Below are positions 42,323 through 51,779 of a stretch of DNA of 64,000 bases, piece after piece (position 1 is the stretch's first letter; the number at the start of each line of letters is the position of its first letter). This DNA comes from an uncultured Hungatella sp. GTDB taxonomy: Bacteria; Bacillota; Clostridia; Lachnospirales; Lachnospiraceae. The stretch is from contig CAJTUV010000005.1 of assembly GCA_910579515.1 (NCBI GenBank), forward strand, positions 62,001 to 126,000, given 5' to 3'. The notes under the pieces are model-generated. The model made no database searches. It was not told the DNA's origin and saw only the letters and a program-made list of their open reading frames with translations. The translations under genes were made by a program, and so were the position numbers.

Positions 42323-43732
42323 TTATTCTCTTCCGTCAAAACAATACGTACAAAGTTTACATTTAGGAAGCCCAATGGATTCTACCATATCATCCAAGCG
42401 ATGGTATCTTAAACTAGTGAAATTCTGTTTTTTACATATCTCTGAGCACATGCTTTCATAGCGCTCACTCTCTGGATCAGAATACTCCTTCAGGGTCTTC
42501 TCTGCCTGTTCCCCTTCCTTCTCCAGAATAATCCTTCTGGTAATCAAATCCAGCTCCGACTTGGAACGGGAAAAATTCAGATACTTACATCCGAACAAAA
42601 GAGGCGGACAGGCAGGCCGCACATGAACCTCTTTCGCGCCGCTCTGGTATAAAAATTCTGTAGTCTCCCGAAGCTGAGTTCCTCTGACAATGGAATCGTC
42701 AATCAAAAGGAGCTTCTTTTTCTCAATCAGAGCCTTTACAGGAATCAGCTTCATGCGGGCGATCAGACTCCTCTGCTCCTGATTGGTAGGCATAAACGAT
42801 CTGGGCCAGGTAGGGGTGTACTTGATAAAGGGACGGGCAAAAGGAATCCCAGACTCATTGGCATAGCCAATGGCATGAGCGGTGCCAGAATCCGGCACAC
42901 CGGCCACCACATCCGCCTGAATCTTTCCCGTATCCCGCTTGGCCAGCATACTGCCGCAGCGGTATCGCATTTCCTCCACATTGATCCCCTCATAGGAAGA
43001 AGTGGGATACCCATAATAGACCCACAAGAAAGAGCAAATCTGCATCTTTTCTCCAGGCGGGCTTAACTCCTTCACCCCTTCCGGAGTCACAAAGACAATC
43101 TCTCCAGGGCCTAGTTCCTTATAATCCTCATATCCAAGATTAATATAGGCAAAATTCTCAAAAGAAATGCAGTAAGCATCCTCCTTTTTTCCAATCACCA
43201 AAGGAGTCCGCCCATACTTATCTCTGGCGGCGTAGATGCCCTCTTTTGTCATCAGAATCAAGGTCATAGACCCGTCAACCACTTCCTGAACATATCGGAT
43301 GCCGTGAAGCAGGCTGTCCCTTCTGCAAATCAGGGAAGCCACCAGCTCCGTGGCATTGACCTGACCGCTGCTCATCTCCTGAAAATGCGAGCTTCCGCTG
43401 GCATAAAGGCCCTTTAGCAAAGTTTCAAAATTGTTAATCTTCCCCACCGTGGCAATGGCAAAGCTGCCAAGATGAGACTGAATCAGCAGAGGCTGGGGCT
43501 CATAGTCCGAGATGCAACCAATCCCCAGATTTCCTTTCATTTCCTCCACATCCCGCTCAAATTTGGTGCGGAAAGGCGAATTTTCAATGTTGTGAATGGC
43601 CCTGTTAAACCCTTCCGGCCCATAGGTGGCCATACCGCCCCGCCTTGTTCCCAGATGTGAATGATAATCGATCCCATAAAACAATTCCAGGGCACAATTC
43701 TTTTTGGAAGCGACTCCAAAGATTCCTCCCAT
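42323..43732 (-). CDS. Amidophosphoribosyltransferase-like protein lacking the N-terminal catalytic cysteine
   Basis: 469 residues with the two-domain layout of PurF: a class II glutamine-amidotransferase domain (SHLGTRRGGMATYG) and a phosphoribosyltransferase domain with KKLLLIDDSIVRGTQLRET. C-terminal CKLCTYC with upstream Cys residues suggest the iron-sulfur cluster of B. subtilis-type PurF. The N-terminus is MGGIFGVAS where active PurF has Cys right after Met. An in-frame TAG two codons upstream excludes a longer start. Hydrolysis of glutamine by the usual mechanism is thus impossible. A paralogue with ammonia-dependent or regulatory function is likely; a true PurF may be elsewhere. It lies 22 bases after galE. 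Confidence 0.85.
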   Translation of the reverse strand: MGGIFGVASKKNCALELFYGIDYHSHLGTRRGGMATYGPEGFNRAIHNIENSPFRTKFERDVEEMKGNLGIGCISDYEPQPLLIQSHLGSFAIATVGKINNFETLLKGLYASGSSHFQEMSSGQVNATELVASLICRRDSLLHGIRYVQEVVDGSMTLILMTKEGIYAARDKYGRTPLVIGKKEDAYCISFENFAYINLGYEDYKELGPGEIVFVTPEGVKELSPPGEKMQICSFLWVYYGYPTSSYEGINVEEMRYRCGSMLAKRDTGKIQADVVAGVPDSGTAHAIGYANESGIPFARPFIKYTPTWPRSFMPTNQEQRSLIARMKLIPVKALIEKKKLLLIDDSIVRGTQLRETTEFLYQSGAKEVHVRPACPPLLFGCKYLNFSRSKSELDLITRRIILEKEGEQAEKTLKEYSDPESERYESMCSEICKKQNFTSLRYHRLDDMVESIGLPKCKLCTYCFDGRE

Positions 43733-43754
43733 ACGCTATGTGTGTCTCCTTCCT

Positions 43755-44774
43755 CTATTCAACGTAACCTTCTGGATTATTCTTCTGCCATCTCCAGGAA
43801 TCCTGACACATCTCCTTGATTCCCCGTTTCGCAACCCAGCCAAGCTCCTTCTGGGCTTTTGCAGAATCCGCATAGCATGCCGGAACATCTCCTGCTCTTC
43901 TGTCTTTAAACACATAGTTAATCTTTAACTCATTGGCTTCCTCAAAGGCATTAATCACATCCAGCACACTGTATCCTGTACCAGTTCCCAAATTGTAAAT
44001 CCAGACGCCTCCAGCCTCTTTCTTCATCTTTTGAAGAGCCTTCACATGGCCGTCTGCCAAATCCACCACATGGATATAATCTCTTACGCACGTACCGTCT
44101 GGCGTATCATAATCATTACCAAACACTCCAAGGCAGACCAGCTTTCCAACCGCCACCTGAGTAATATAAGGAAGGAGATTGTTGGGAATTCCTTTTGGAT
44201 TCTCTCCGATTCTTCCTGACTCGTGAGCGCCGATCGGATTAAAGTAGCGCAGAAGCATAATCTGCCACTCTGGATCTGCTGTGTGCAAATCTGTCAAAAT
44301 CTGCTCTAACATGCCTTTGGTCCGTCCATAAGGATTTGTAATCTCTCCCTTTGGACACTCTTCTGTAATGGGAACAAAGGCCGGATTTCCATAAACGGTA
44401 GCAGAAGAACTGAAAACAATGCTTTTTACCCCATGCTTTCTCATCTCGTCACACAGAATCAGGGTTCCCGTAATATTGTTGTGGTAATACTCCAACGGCT
44501 TAAATACAGACTCTCCTACTGCCTTCAAGCCGGCAAAATGAATAACAGAATCAATCTTCTCATTGTCAAAGACCCGTTTCACGCCTTCCTGGTCCAAAAG
44601 ATCCACTTCATAAAAGGTCAGCTTTTTGTCCGCGATCTCCTCCACCCGCTTTAAAGACTCCTTGCAGGAATTGCAGAGATTGTCCACCACAACCACATCA
44701 TATCCGGCGTTTAAAAGTTCGATACAAGTATGGCTGCCAATGTATCCGGCGCCACCAGTTACTAAAATTGCCAT
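43755..44774 (-). CDS. galE: UDP-glucose 4-epimerase
   Basis: Short-chain dehydrogenase-type NAD enzyme interconverting UDP-glucose and UDP-galactose. Starts MAILVTGGAGYIGSHTC (Rossmann GxxGxxG), catalytic SSSATVYG and YGRTKGMLEQ (YxxxK). I use ATG 44774 behind AAGGAGG; the longer frame to 44891 has no support. 339 residues, normal length. Confidence 0.96.
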   Translation of the reverse strand: MAILVTGGAGYIGSHTCIELLNAGYDVVVVDNLCNSCKESLKRVEEIADKKLTFYEVDLLDQEGVKRVFDNEKIDSVIHFAGLKAVGESVFKPLEYYHNNITGTLILCDEMRKHGVKSIVFSSSATVYGNPAFVPITEECPKGEITNPYGRTKGMLEQILTDLHTADPEWQIMLLRYFNPIGAHESGRIGENPKGIPNNLLPYITQVAVGKLVCLGVFGNDYDTPDGTCVRDYIHVVDLADGHVKALQKMKKEAGGVWIYNLGTGTGYSVLDVINAFEEANELKINYVFKDRRAGDVPACYADSAKAQKELGWVAKRGIKEMCQDSWRWQKNNPEGYVE

Positions 44775-44835
44775 CTGTTCATCCTCCTTGTTGTGAATAA
44801 AAAGAGTTTTTACAAGCCAAAGACCCTCTTCTCTA

Positions 44836-45720
44836 TTATAAAGGGGAAGGCTGGGAAATACAACGTGAATTTTTATCTTTTTTATTTTCATGCTGGTAAA
44901 AGGCCGCAGGCGTCCATGGATATTTCTCCATCACCTGATCTTGAAATTCTTTCAAATCTTTCAGGCAGTTTACCACATTCCCCATATCCATTTCTTCTAC
45001 AAGCGTGCAAATAAGCGCCTTTCCTCTGTCTGCCAGCTCCTGACGCCGCTCTGGAGTTGAAATCGACGGCGTGCTCATATGATCCGACTTCTCGCCGAAG
45101 TAATAGCCAGCAGCCCCGCTTTCGTAAGCAAGCCCTTTTAAAATCGAGAACTTTCTGACGCTGGATTCCTTTTGATGTTCATATTCTGTTGTCAATGGAA
45201 TATCCTCCAAACGTCCAAAAATGTCATATGCTCCCATCGTAATCGCATGAAAATCATCCATGCTTTTGAAAATATGCTTTGCCTGTTTGAATAACTGCAT
45301 AGTCAAATCCAGATACAAAATCGGCACTCCGTAATGGTCCATGAAATCCCGCACGACAGGGCAGATAGTAATATGGGCAGGGCCATGGAAACTTATGTAA
45401 ATCTGCCGACGAAATCCCTGACGGTAAAGACTCTCGGCAATTCCGTACAGATAATCCATTCCCTGACGGACGCTGACTTGTACGGTTCCTCTCCCGGTGG
45501 TGGTTGCACCTGCATAAAAATACGGAAGTCCTGTCAGCACCAGGCCATCGCAGTTTTCCGCCATTCTCAGCGCAATGGCCTCGCTGATCACTGTCTCACA
45601 ATCCAGCGGAAAACCTCCATGAAGCTCCACGGTTCCAACCGGAACGATGATAATATCATTGTTTTCCAGATACGTTTCCACCTCGTCGTTTAACATTTTA
45701 GGTAATATTCTTGTTCTCAT
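44836..45720 (-). CDS. Creatininase family protein
   Basis: 294 residues. The family core is visible: IVPVGTVELHGGFPLDCETV with the metal-binding Glu/His/Asp, GTVQVSVRQGM and SFHGPAHITICPVV. Members are metal-dependent amidohydrolases such as creatininase or the MftE peptidase of mycofactocin; no other such genes are here. Start at ATG 45720 behind GAGGAG; the one at 45747 reads through that site. C-terminal 20 residues are hydrophilic and low-similarity. True substrate unknown. Confidence 0.85.
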   Translation of the reverse strand: MRTRILPKMLNDEVETYLENNDIIIVPVGTVELHGGFPLDCETVISEAIALRMAENCDGLVLTGLPYFYAGATTTGRGTVQVSVRQGMDYLYGIAESLYRQGFRRQIYISFHGPAHITICPVVRDFMDHYGVPILYLDLTMQLFKQAKHIFKSMDDFHAITMGAYDIFGRLEDIPLTTEYEHQKESSVRKFSILKGLAYESGAAGYYFGEKSDHMSTPSISTPERRQELADRGKALICTLVEEMDMGNVVNCLKDLKEFQDQVMEKYPWTPAAFYQHENKKDKNSRCISQPSPL

Positions 45721-45750
45721 AAATTTTTCTCCTCGTTTTTGTATCAAATT

Positions 45751-47284
45751 TTATTGTATCAGCACCGTTTTTCCTTCAAACGCAAATCCATATTTACGAA
45801 TCCGTTCTGATGCAATCCCTCTGGCTTCTAAATCTGACGCATATTTCTGTTCTTCAATCTGTTTTAGCGCAGCATTCACAGTATCCTCCAGGGACTTCTC
45901 CACCCCTGAATCCTTAACCTTAAATTCCATGATTATGGCATTGTTTGTTTCATTTTTTGGCTCCATCACCACATCATATCTTCCAAAACCGCTTTCCCGA
46001 TTAGAAGTGATGACATAACGGTCTGCCAGCTCCACAGTCAGTCCCAGTACAAAGCCATGGTAAAACCTCTCTGGCTGGGTCTCCATAGAAGGATTCTTCC
46101 CACCGTCAAAATAGCTGAATGTTGCCAGAGCCACCCGGTTCATATAGGCATTCATGGATTTTACGTCATCCTGCAAAAGCGCCCTGATAAAGCCATTGTA
46201 GATTGTCCCCATACTGGAAAACCATTTCCGGATCATTTTTTGGAACATAATCTGTACTTCTTTATTGGTCAAAGCCAGCTCATACATCTCTGCTCCTGTA
46301 TCTTCATTCAGAGTACAGCTTTCCACTTTCAGATATCCGCTGGTCAGAAAAAGACTCCAAATGGCATTCTCATCCATGTCCAGCTGGTCAAAAATAATCT
46401 GTTCATCAATTTCTTTGTACAGATGGCCGCCTTTGAGAAGGTTCTTCATGGATATTTTGATCTCTGCGCTCCCCTCTCTTATCAGCTTGTCTACCAGACC
46501 ATTGCTGCTGGTGTTGGCCCAGTAGGTGGAAAGCTTTCCCGTTTTCAGATAATTTATGATAGACCAGGGATTATAGATATCCCTGCATTTTCCAAAAGTA
46601 AATCCGTCATACCATCTTTTAACATCAATATGCTTATTTTGCATCCCATACTCATCCAGTGCGGCAAACACCTCTTCCTCTGTAAAGCCAAAGCAATCAC
46701 CATACATCTTTGAAGTCGATGTGAAGAGGTGTATCGTACTCATCCAGCAGAATAATCACTTTTTTCCCATAATAGCGGTACAGGAACTCGGATAGCGTGC
46801 ACAGAGACGAAACAGCAGAATAATGCTCCATATCAACAGAGATGCTTTTTATAAAATCCTTCTCCTTTTCATTCAGACTGTCTTCTTTCAGCAAAAATTC
46901 ATACTGGTTATACAATTTTTCGATAAGATAAAACAAACTTTTCTTTGCCTCGGAGAACGAAGACGACTTTATTCCGGCAAAACTTAAGAAGATAACCGGC
47001 CAGGTTCCCTGAAGATTTCGATATTTCTCATAGTTCCAGATCGACAGCCCTTCAAAAACTCCCCCCTGTCCTGCATACTCTACAGAGAGAAATCTCTCCA
47101 GCATATTCATATTTAACGTTTTGCCGAATCTGCGGGGACGGGTGATCAGAGTCACATCATCCCGGTTTTCCCACCACTGCCTGATAAAATCTGTCTTATC
47201 AATATAAAAAGTATTCTCCGATATCAGTTTTTCAAAACTCTGAATGCCAATTCCTACGGTTCTTGCCATATGCATTTCCCCCAT
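45751..47284 (-). pseudogene. Broken AAA-ATPase-like/PD-(D/E)xK nuclease protein gene (PF09820/PF08011 type)
   Basis: Two frames together make one gene. The first (47284-46697) gives MARTVGIGIQSFEKLISEN, a P-loop TRPRRFGKTLNMNMLERFL and Walker B VIILLDEYDTPLH. The second (from about 46743 to 45751) resumes at TSTSKMYGDCFGFTEEEVF and ends in the nuclease part (NRESGFGRYDVVMEPKNE, MEFKVKD). The join shifts the frame, and about 60 residues expected between DEYDTP and the TSEKYADCFGF-like segment are missing, so an internal deletion has inactivated the gene. Members of this family are repeated in many clostridial and bacteroidal genomes and their role is unknown. Start probably at ATG 47269. Confidence 0.85.
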
Positions 47285-47490
47285 ACTCTGTCAACAGACT
47301 CTGCTTCCACTGGACCTGATTTCATTATATCCATTCTTCCCAGAACACACAAGAAAATCTTCAAAACCTGAACTTGCCTTTTCCAGAATCCATGTCCGTT
47401 TTGTCGTCAAAAAAGATAGAGCCGGTGCAGCCACATATACTCCAAACCGTCCCTATCCCATTTTTCACATATCTTCCGTTCTTCCACTTT

Positions 47491-48120
47491 CTACACTGTA
47501 CACCCCATCCCACGCCTCAGCTTCTCCACCGCCTTCTTCTCAATCCTGCTTACATAACTCCGCGATATCCCAATAGCCTGTGCGATCTCCCTCTGGGTAT
47601 ACTCCTTACTTCCAAACAGCCCATACCTCATTTGCACCACAGTCTGTTCATTGGGTTTTAAGCATTTTTTGAACGCCTGATACAGTTCCTTAATATCCTG
47701 GTCAAGAATCAGCTCCTCCAGAGTATTCCGATTTTCCATTTCAATCACATCCACAAGACTCACGGTCTCCCCGTCCTTATCCACGCCGATAGGTTCATAG
47801 AGAGATACTTCTTTGGAATATTTTTTGTGGGCCCGCAAAAGCATCAGAATTTCATTCTCCACACACTTGGCCGCATAGGTGGCGAGGCGGGAGCCTCGGT
47901 CCACATTAAACGTATTCACCGCTTTAATCAGCCCAATGGTTCCCACAGAAAGCAGGTCCTCTGTATCATAATCTGTATACTGATATTTTTTCACCACATG
48001 AGCCACCAACCGCATATTATGTTCAATCAACGCCATTCTGGCTTCCTGGTCGCCCTCTTTTAAGCGTTCCAGGCATTCCCGTTCCTCACGGGCCGTCAGG
48101 GGTTTGGGAAAGGTTTTCAA
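47491..48120 (-). CDS. sigK: Sporulation RNA polymerase sigma-K factor
   Basis: Mother-cell sigma factor of late sporulation. Region 2 shows EHNMRLVAHVVKKYQYT and DLLSVGTIGLIKAVNTFN; region 4 shows YTQREIAQAIGISRSYVSRI. 209 residues in one frame, so it is not split by a skin-type element as in B. subtilis. It has no pro-sequence obvious from this start: the sequence begins MKTFPKPLTAREERE. A fitting sigma-K/sigma-E-like promoter lies upstream. It supports a spore-forming host. Confidence 0.94.
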   Translation of the reverse strand: MKTFPKPLTAREERECLERLKEGDQEARMALIEHNMRLVAHVVKKYQYTDYDTEDLLSVGTIGLIKAVNTFNVDRGSRLATYAAKCVENEILMLLRAHKKYSKEVSLYEPIGVDKDGETVSLVDVIEMENRNTLEELILDQDIKELYQAFKKCLKPNEQTVVQMRYGLFGSKEYTQREIAQAIGISRSYVSRIEKKAVEKLRRGMGCTV

Positions 48121-48150
48121 AGAAAGCCACCTTAAAGCTAAACTTAATCT

Positions 48151-48178
48151 TAGTTTATGCCCCAGCGGCTTTTGAAGT
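48151..48178 (-). promoter_or_regulatory. Candidate sigma-K-type promoter of sigK
   Basis: On the minus strand CATAAACTA matches the CATANNNTA -10 element and AC lies 17 bases upstream, the spacing of sigma-K promoters (AC-N16/17-CATANNNTA). It suggests positive autoregulation; the elements are short and could be chance. Confidence 0.4.
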
Positions 48179-48228
48179 GCTTTTACATATTTTTATCGGC
48201 TTATACTATTTTTAAAAATTTATTCTCC

Positions 48229-48756
48229 TCATAATTCACACTCCAGCTGACAATCATAAGGCTCCGCCTCCACATGAAATTTACTATACTCTTTGGCTTC
48301 CACACAACCCATTTTTTTATAGAAAGCCTGACTCTCCACAGCCGAATGAGCTGAAATATACAGTTTTTTCGCTCCCCTGCATTTCGCCCACTCCTTTGCT
48401 GCAAGAAACAAAGAAGCTCCGATTCCCCTGCCCCGCATATCCTCTGACACATGGATGCTGGTCAAATCCAGATACCGATTCTCACCGCCAAAAAATGCAG
48501 ACTCAACAGAGACAAAGCCCTTTAACACCCCTTCCAAAAAAGCGGCGTAGACAAACCCGCCGGTCCTAATCGTATTCTTCAGACAAGAGATCAATGTATC
48601 ATAATCCTCTTTTGACCAATCATCCACAAACGGGTCCACCTTGACCACCCACTGTCCCTTCTCCCTTCTCCAGCAGTCTGTCACAATCTGACGGCGGATA
48701 AAGCCTGCAAACAACGTTTGCGACAACTCCTCTGCCTCTAAAATCTTAAACTCCAT
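48229..48756 (-). CDS. GNAT family N-acetyltransferase
   Basis: 175 residues. Acetyl-CoA-binding motif VSEDMRGRGIGASLFLAA and C-terminal LYISAHSAVESQAFYKKMGC are typical of GNAT enzymes. Substrate not predictable; no neighbours give a clue. Confidence 0.9.
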   Translation of the reverse strand: MEFKILEAEELSQTLFAGFIRRQIVTDCWRREKGQWVVKVDPFVDDWSKEDYDTLISCLKNTIRTGGFVYAAFLEGVLKGFVSVESAFFGGENRYLDLTSIHVSEDMRGRGIGASLFLAAKEWAKCRGAKKLYISAHSAVESQAFYKKMGCVEAKEYSKFHVEAEPYDCQLECEL

Positions 48757-48914
48757 AACAATTCCATCCTCTGTATTCTATTTTGTCATATATTGATTGT
48801 AGCACATTCCTGCTCTAAATCAAAGTCGGAAACCATTTATCATTTCCATAATTTAGTCGATATATCACATATAGATACTCTATTGTAACCCACTCAGAAA
48901 AGGAGGGCGCCCTT

Positions 48915-49754
48915 ATGAACATAATGATGATCAGCTCTCTCAATACTTATACAAAAAATATGAGTATGCAGATGAAATGGCAGCAGAAGAAAGCTTCTGG
49001 AGATTACGGCGCCAGCAAAACCACATCTGCGAATCAAAAACTGGCAGAGCAAACCGAAGGACCGATGCTGCCAGAGAAAACCGACGAATCTGTTCAGGAG
49101 CTCAATAAGATTCGGACAAAGTTAAACACCGGCAAATCTCTGACTTCCTCCGAGATGAAATTTCTGGAAAAACACGACCCCCAGATGTATAAAAAAGCCA
49201 AAGAAATCGAGATGGAACGTCAGGCCTATGAACAGGAACTAAAACGCTGCAAAACAAAGGAAGAGGTACAGAGACTGAAAATGTCCAAAGCCGCTTCTGC
49301 TCTTAGCACTGTCAACGAGGTAAAAAATAACCCTAATATTCCTGAAGGCAAAAAGCTGGAACTGATTGTTCAGGAGCATTTAAAGTTTACCGCCGTCACA
49401 AAGGCTACTCAGGACTTTGTAGACAGCGGCCACTATTCCAAGCTGCCTTCCGAAGTAGAACAGCAAAAGGCAGAGAAGGATATGGAAGAGGCAAAGAAGG
49501 CGGAACAGAATATCACCGATAAGACCGACGACGTTCAAGTTCAGGCAGAGGAAGACGAGGAAGACACCGTCTCTGACAACGATGAAAAAAAGGCAGAAGA
49601 TGTGATTTCAGATTCTAAAAAAAGCCGCGCAGAGGCAGAAGTTACCCCAGAAGCCCGCAAGGTTAAATGGGCCAGAGCCCAGGCCGCCTATTCCAAAACT
49701 CAGGTAAGTATCGAAAACGCTTCCTCTGGTTTTGTGGATATTAAGGTAGGATAA
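48915..49754 (+). CDS. Lineage-specific hypothetical protein, charged and coiled-coil
   Basis: 279 residues, no signal peptide or membrane segment. The N-terminal 30 residues are rich in Met, Ser and Gln (MNIMMISSLNTYTKNMSMQM); the middle (about 60-190) is helical and coiled-coil-like; residues 190-245 are very acidic and Lys/Glu-rich (EEDEEDTVSDNDEKK); the end returns to a conserved-looking helix (KVKWARAQAAYSKTQVSIEN). I do not recognise it. Ribosome-binding site AAAGGAGGGC is strong. Lone plus-strand gene with its own terminator. Confidence 0.75.
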   Translation: MNIMMISSLNTYTKNMSMQMKWQQKKASGDYGASKTTSANQKLAEQTEGPMLPEKTDESVQELNKIRTKLNTGKSLTSSEMKFLEKHDPQMYKKAKEIEMERQAYEQELKRCKTKEEVQRLKMSKAASALSTVNEVKNNPNIPEGKKLELIVQEHLKFTAVTKATQDFVDSGHYSKLPSEVEQQKAEKDMEEAKKAEQNITDKTDDVQVQAEEDEEDTVSDNDEKKAEDVISDSKKSRAEAEVTPEARKVKWARAQAAYSKTQVSIENASSGFVDIKVG

Positions 49755-49764
49755 TCAAACCATT

Positions 49765-49823
49765 AAAAATACTCCCTTTTTAGATAAGCATTCAGATATC
49801 CTTATCGAAAAGGAGTATTTTTT
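49765..49823. terminator. Bidirectional terminator
   Basis: AAAAATACTCC and GGAGTATTTTT form an 11-base outer stem with an inner TTTTTAGATAAG/CTTATCGAAAA pairing, flanked by T and A tracts. It serves the plus-strand hypothetical gene and the convergent minus-strand gene. Confidence 0.8.
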
Positions 49824-49844
49824 ATTGCCGTTTCTCTTGTTCTG

Positions 49845-50573
49845 TCAAAGGCGTAAAATCTCTGTTCCATCCCTTAATGCAACATATTCCTTGCCCTTAT
49901 AAGAAAATATGGGCTCTGTGATCAGTTTTGGCTTCCTCTCTTTTAAGTTCTTTATAATCTCCTCACAGGTCTCCTTTGTCAAAAGCCCATTGTAGTAGGC
50001 GCTGTTCTCCCGCTTAGACAGAAACACAAGTCCCCGCTTATGACCGCCGATTCCCGGAAGCTCCTCGGAATAAGCGCATAAAATCATGTCAGAAATCCTT
50101 CTGATATAACTCTCCCCGCCTATCATAGGAATCACGAGATAGTGTTTGGTAATCATGCAGCCAATCATAGGCTTCTTTTTACTGGTTCCCAAGATGGGAA
50201 AAGCCGGCACATTGCCGATGAGAATCATATCCGGTTCCATGATTTCCCTATCAACCTGTTTTACTTCTGCCTCGCCAAAGCCAGTCATCTTCTCATAATA
50301 CAAAAGATAATTCGCAGCCTTTCGTTTCTGCCAAAGAATCCCCGAAAGAACCAGAACTCCCCCCAAGGCTCCCAAAATTCCGCCAAAGAAAAGCGCCTCT
50401 TTTACCGCTTTGACGGCTGCAAACATAGCAACCATCAAAGCAGCCATAAGCAGAAACGCGATTCCTCCCACAAAATAGATCTTGGACATACCGCCAGTCT
50501 TTCTTAAGCGCTGTAATACCCTGCCATCCTTCAAAATTTTCTGTCGTCTGTTGTCTTTTGCTGACAAAATCAT
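49845..50573 (-). CDS. Hypothetical membrane protein with two N-terminal membrane segments
   Basis: 242 residues. Two hydrophobic stretches at about residues 34-55 and 65-85, then a soluble domain of about 150 residues with ILIGNVPAFPILGTSKKKPM and LRDGTEI motifs. I do not recognise the family. It lies nine bases after the AICAR transformylase gene on the same strand, so the two are probably co-transcribed, but no purine function is implied. Confidence 0.75.
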   Translation of the reverse strand: MILSAKDNRRQKILKDGRVLQRLRKTGGMSKIYFVGGIAFLLMAALMVAMFAAVKAVKEALFFGGILGALGGVLVLSGILWQKRKAANYLLYYEKMTGFGEAEVKQVDREIMEPDMILIGNVPAFPILGTSKKKPMIGCMITKHYLVIPMIGGESYIRRISDMILCAYSEELPGIGGHKRGLVFLSKRENSAYYNGLLTKETCEEIIKNLKERKPKLITEPIFSYKGKEYVALRDGTEILRL

Positions 50574-50582
50574 AGACAGCTC

Positions 50583-51761
50583 CTAATGATGGAACAAACG
50601 GATTCCCGTAAACACCATGGCCATGCCATACTTATTGCAGGTCTCTATCACATGATCGTCCCTAACGGATCCGCCTGGCTGGGCGATATATTTCACGCCG
50701 CTTTTGTGCGCCCGCTCAATATTGTCGCCAAAGGGGAAGAATGCGTCAGAGCCCAAGGTTACGTCCTTCATCTGATCAAGCCACGCTCTCTTTTCCTCTC
50801 TGGTAAACACTGGCGGCTTCACCTTAAACAGTTTCTCCCAGACGCCATCTGCCAAAACATCCATATACTCCTCGCCAATATAAACGTCTATGGCGTTGTC
50901 TCTGTCTGCCCGCTTTATCCCGTCAACAAACTCCAGGCCCAACACCTGGGGAGCCTGACGCAGAAACCAGTTGTCCGCCTTATTGCCTGCCAGTCTGGTA
51001 CAGTGAACTCTGGACTGTTGCCCCGCTCCGATTCCGATGGCCTGACCATCCTTCACATAACATACCGAGTTGGACTGAGTATACTTTAACGTAATCAGAG
51101 AAATCATCAAGTCTCTCTTGGCCGCATCAGGAATCTCCTTATAGTCTGTGACTACGTTGGCCAAAAGCTCCTCATTAATATCCAGCTCATTTCTCCCCTG
51201 CTCAAACACGATTCCAAAGACCTGCTTGCGCTCAATAGGGTCTGGCACATACGCCTCGTCCATCTGAATCACACAGTAATTTCCATTTTTCTTGGATTTC
51301 AAAATCTCCAGAGCCTCCGGCTCAAATCCAGGGGCTATGACGCCATCGGACACCTCTCTTTTCATGATCCTGGCAGTATCCACATCGCAGACGTCAGATA
51401 AGGCAATAAAATCCCCAAAAGAAGACATTCTGTCTGCGCCTCTGGCCCTGGCATAGGCGCAGGCCAAAGGAGACAAAGTTCCCATGTCCTCAACCCAGTA
51501 AATCTTTGCCAAGGTCTCATCCAGAGGAAGACCTACCGCCGCTCCAGCCGGAGAAACATGCTTAAAAGAGGCGGCCGCCGGAAGATTTGTGGCCTTTTTA
51601 AGCTCTCTTACCAGCTGCCAGCCGTTAAAAGCGTCCAAAAAGTTAATATACCCAGGCCGGCCGCTGAGCACTGTAATAGGCAGTTTTTTCTCCCCCTCCA
51701 TAAAAATCCTGGAAGGCTTTTGGTTCGGATTACACCCGTACTTTAACTCCAATTCCCTCAT
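50583..51761 (-). CDS. Stand-alone AICAR transformylase (PurH transformylase domain only)
   Basis: Transfers a formyl group from 10-formyl-THF to AICAR. 392 residues carrying only the AICARFT domain: LKYGCNPNQKPSR at the start (KYGxNPHQ-like), FKHVSPAGAAVG with the catalytic Lys-His, and the C-terminal DAFFPFGDNIERAHKSGVKY and YIAQPGGSVRDD. The IMP cyclohydrolase domain of normal PurH is absent; a separate PurO-type gene precedes it by 18 bases. Confidence 0.92.
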   Translation of the reverse strand: MRELELKYGCNPNQKPSRIFMEGEKKLPITVLSGRPGYINFLDAFNGWQLVRELKKATNLPAAASFKHVSPAGAAVGLPLDETLAKIYWVEDMGTLSPLACAYARARGADRMSSFGDFIALSDVCDVDTARIMKREVSDGVIAPGFEPEALEILKSKKNGNYCVIQMDEAYVPDPIERKQVFGIVFEQGRNELDINEELLANVVTDYKEIPDAAKRDLMISLITLKYTQSNSVCYVKDGQAIGIGAGQQSRVHCTRLAGNKADNWFLRQAPQVLGLEFVDGIKRADRDNAIDVYIGEEYMDVLADGVWEKLFKVKPPVFTREEKRAWLDQMKDVTLGSDAFFPFGDNIERAHKSGVKYIAQPGGSVRDDHVIETCNKYGMAMVFTGIRLFHH

Positions 51762-51779
51762 CGTCTTTCTCCCTTTCGT

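Noticed and set aside
45751..47284. Two separate functional genes (195 and 330 codons)
   Set aside because: Both frames together match a single family with a missing central part; the second has no ribosome-binding site.
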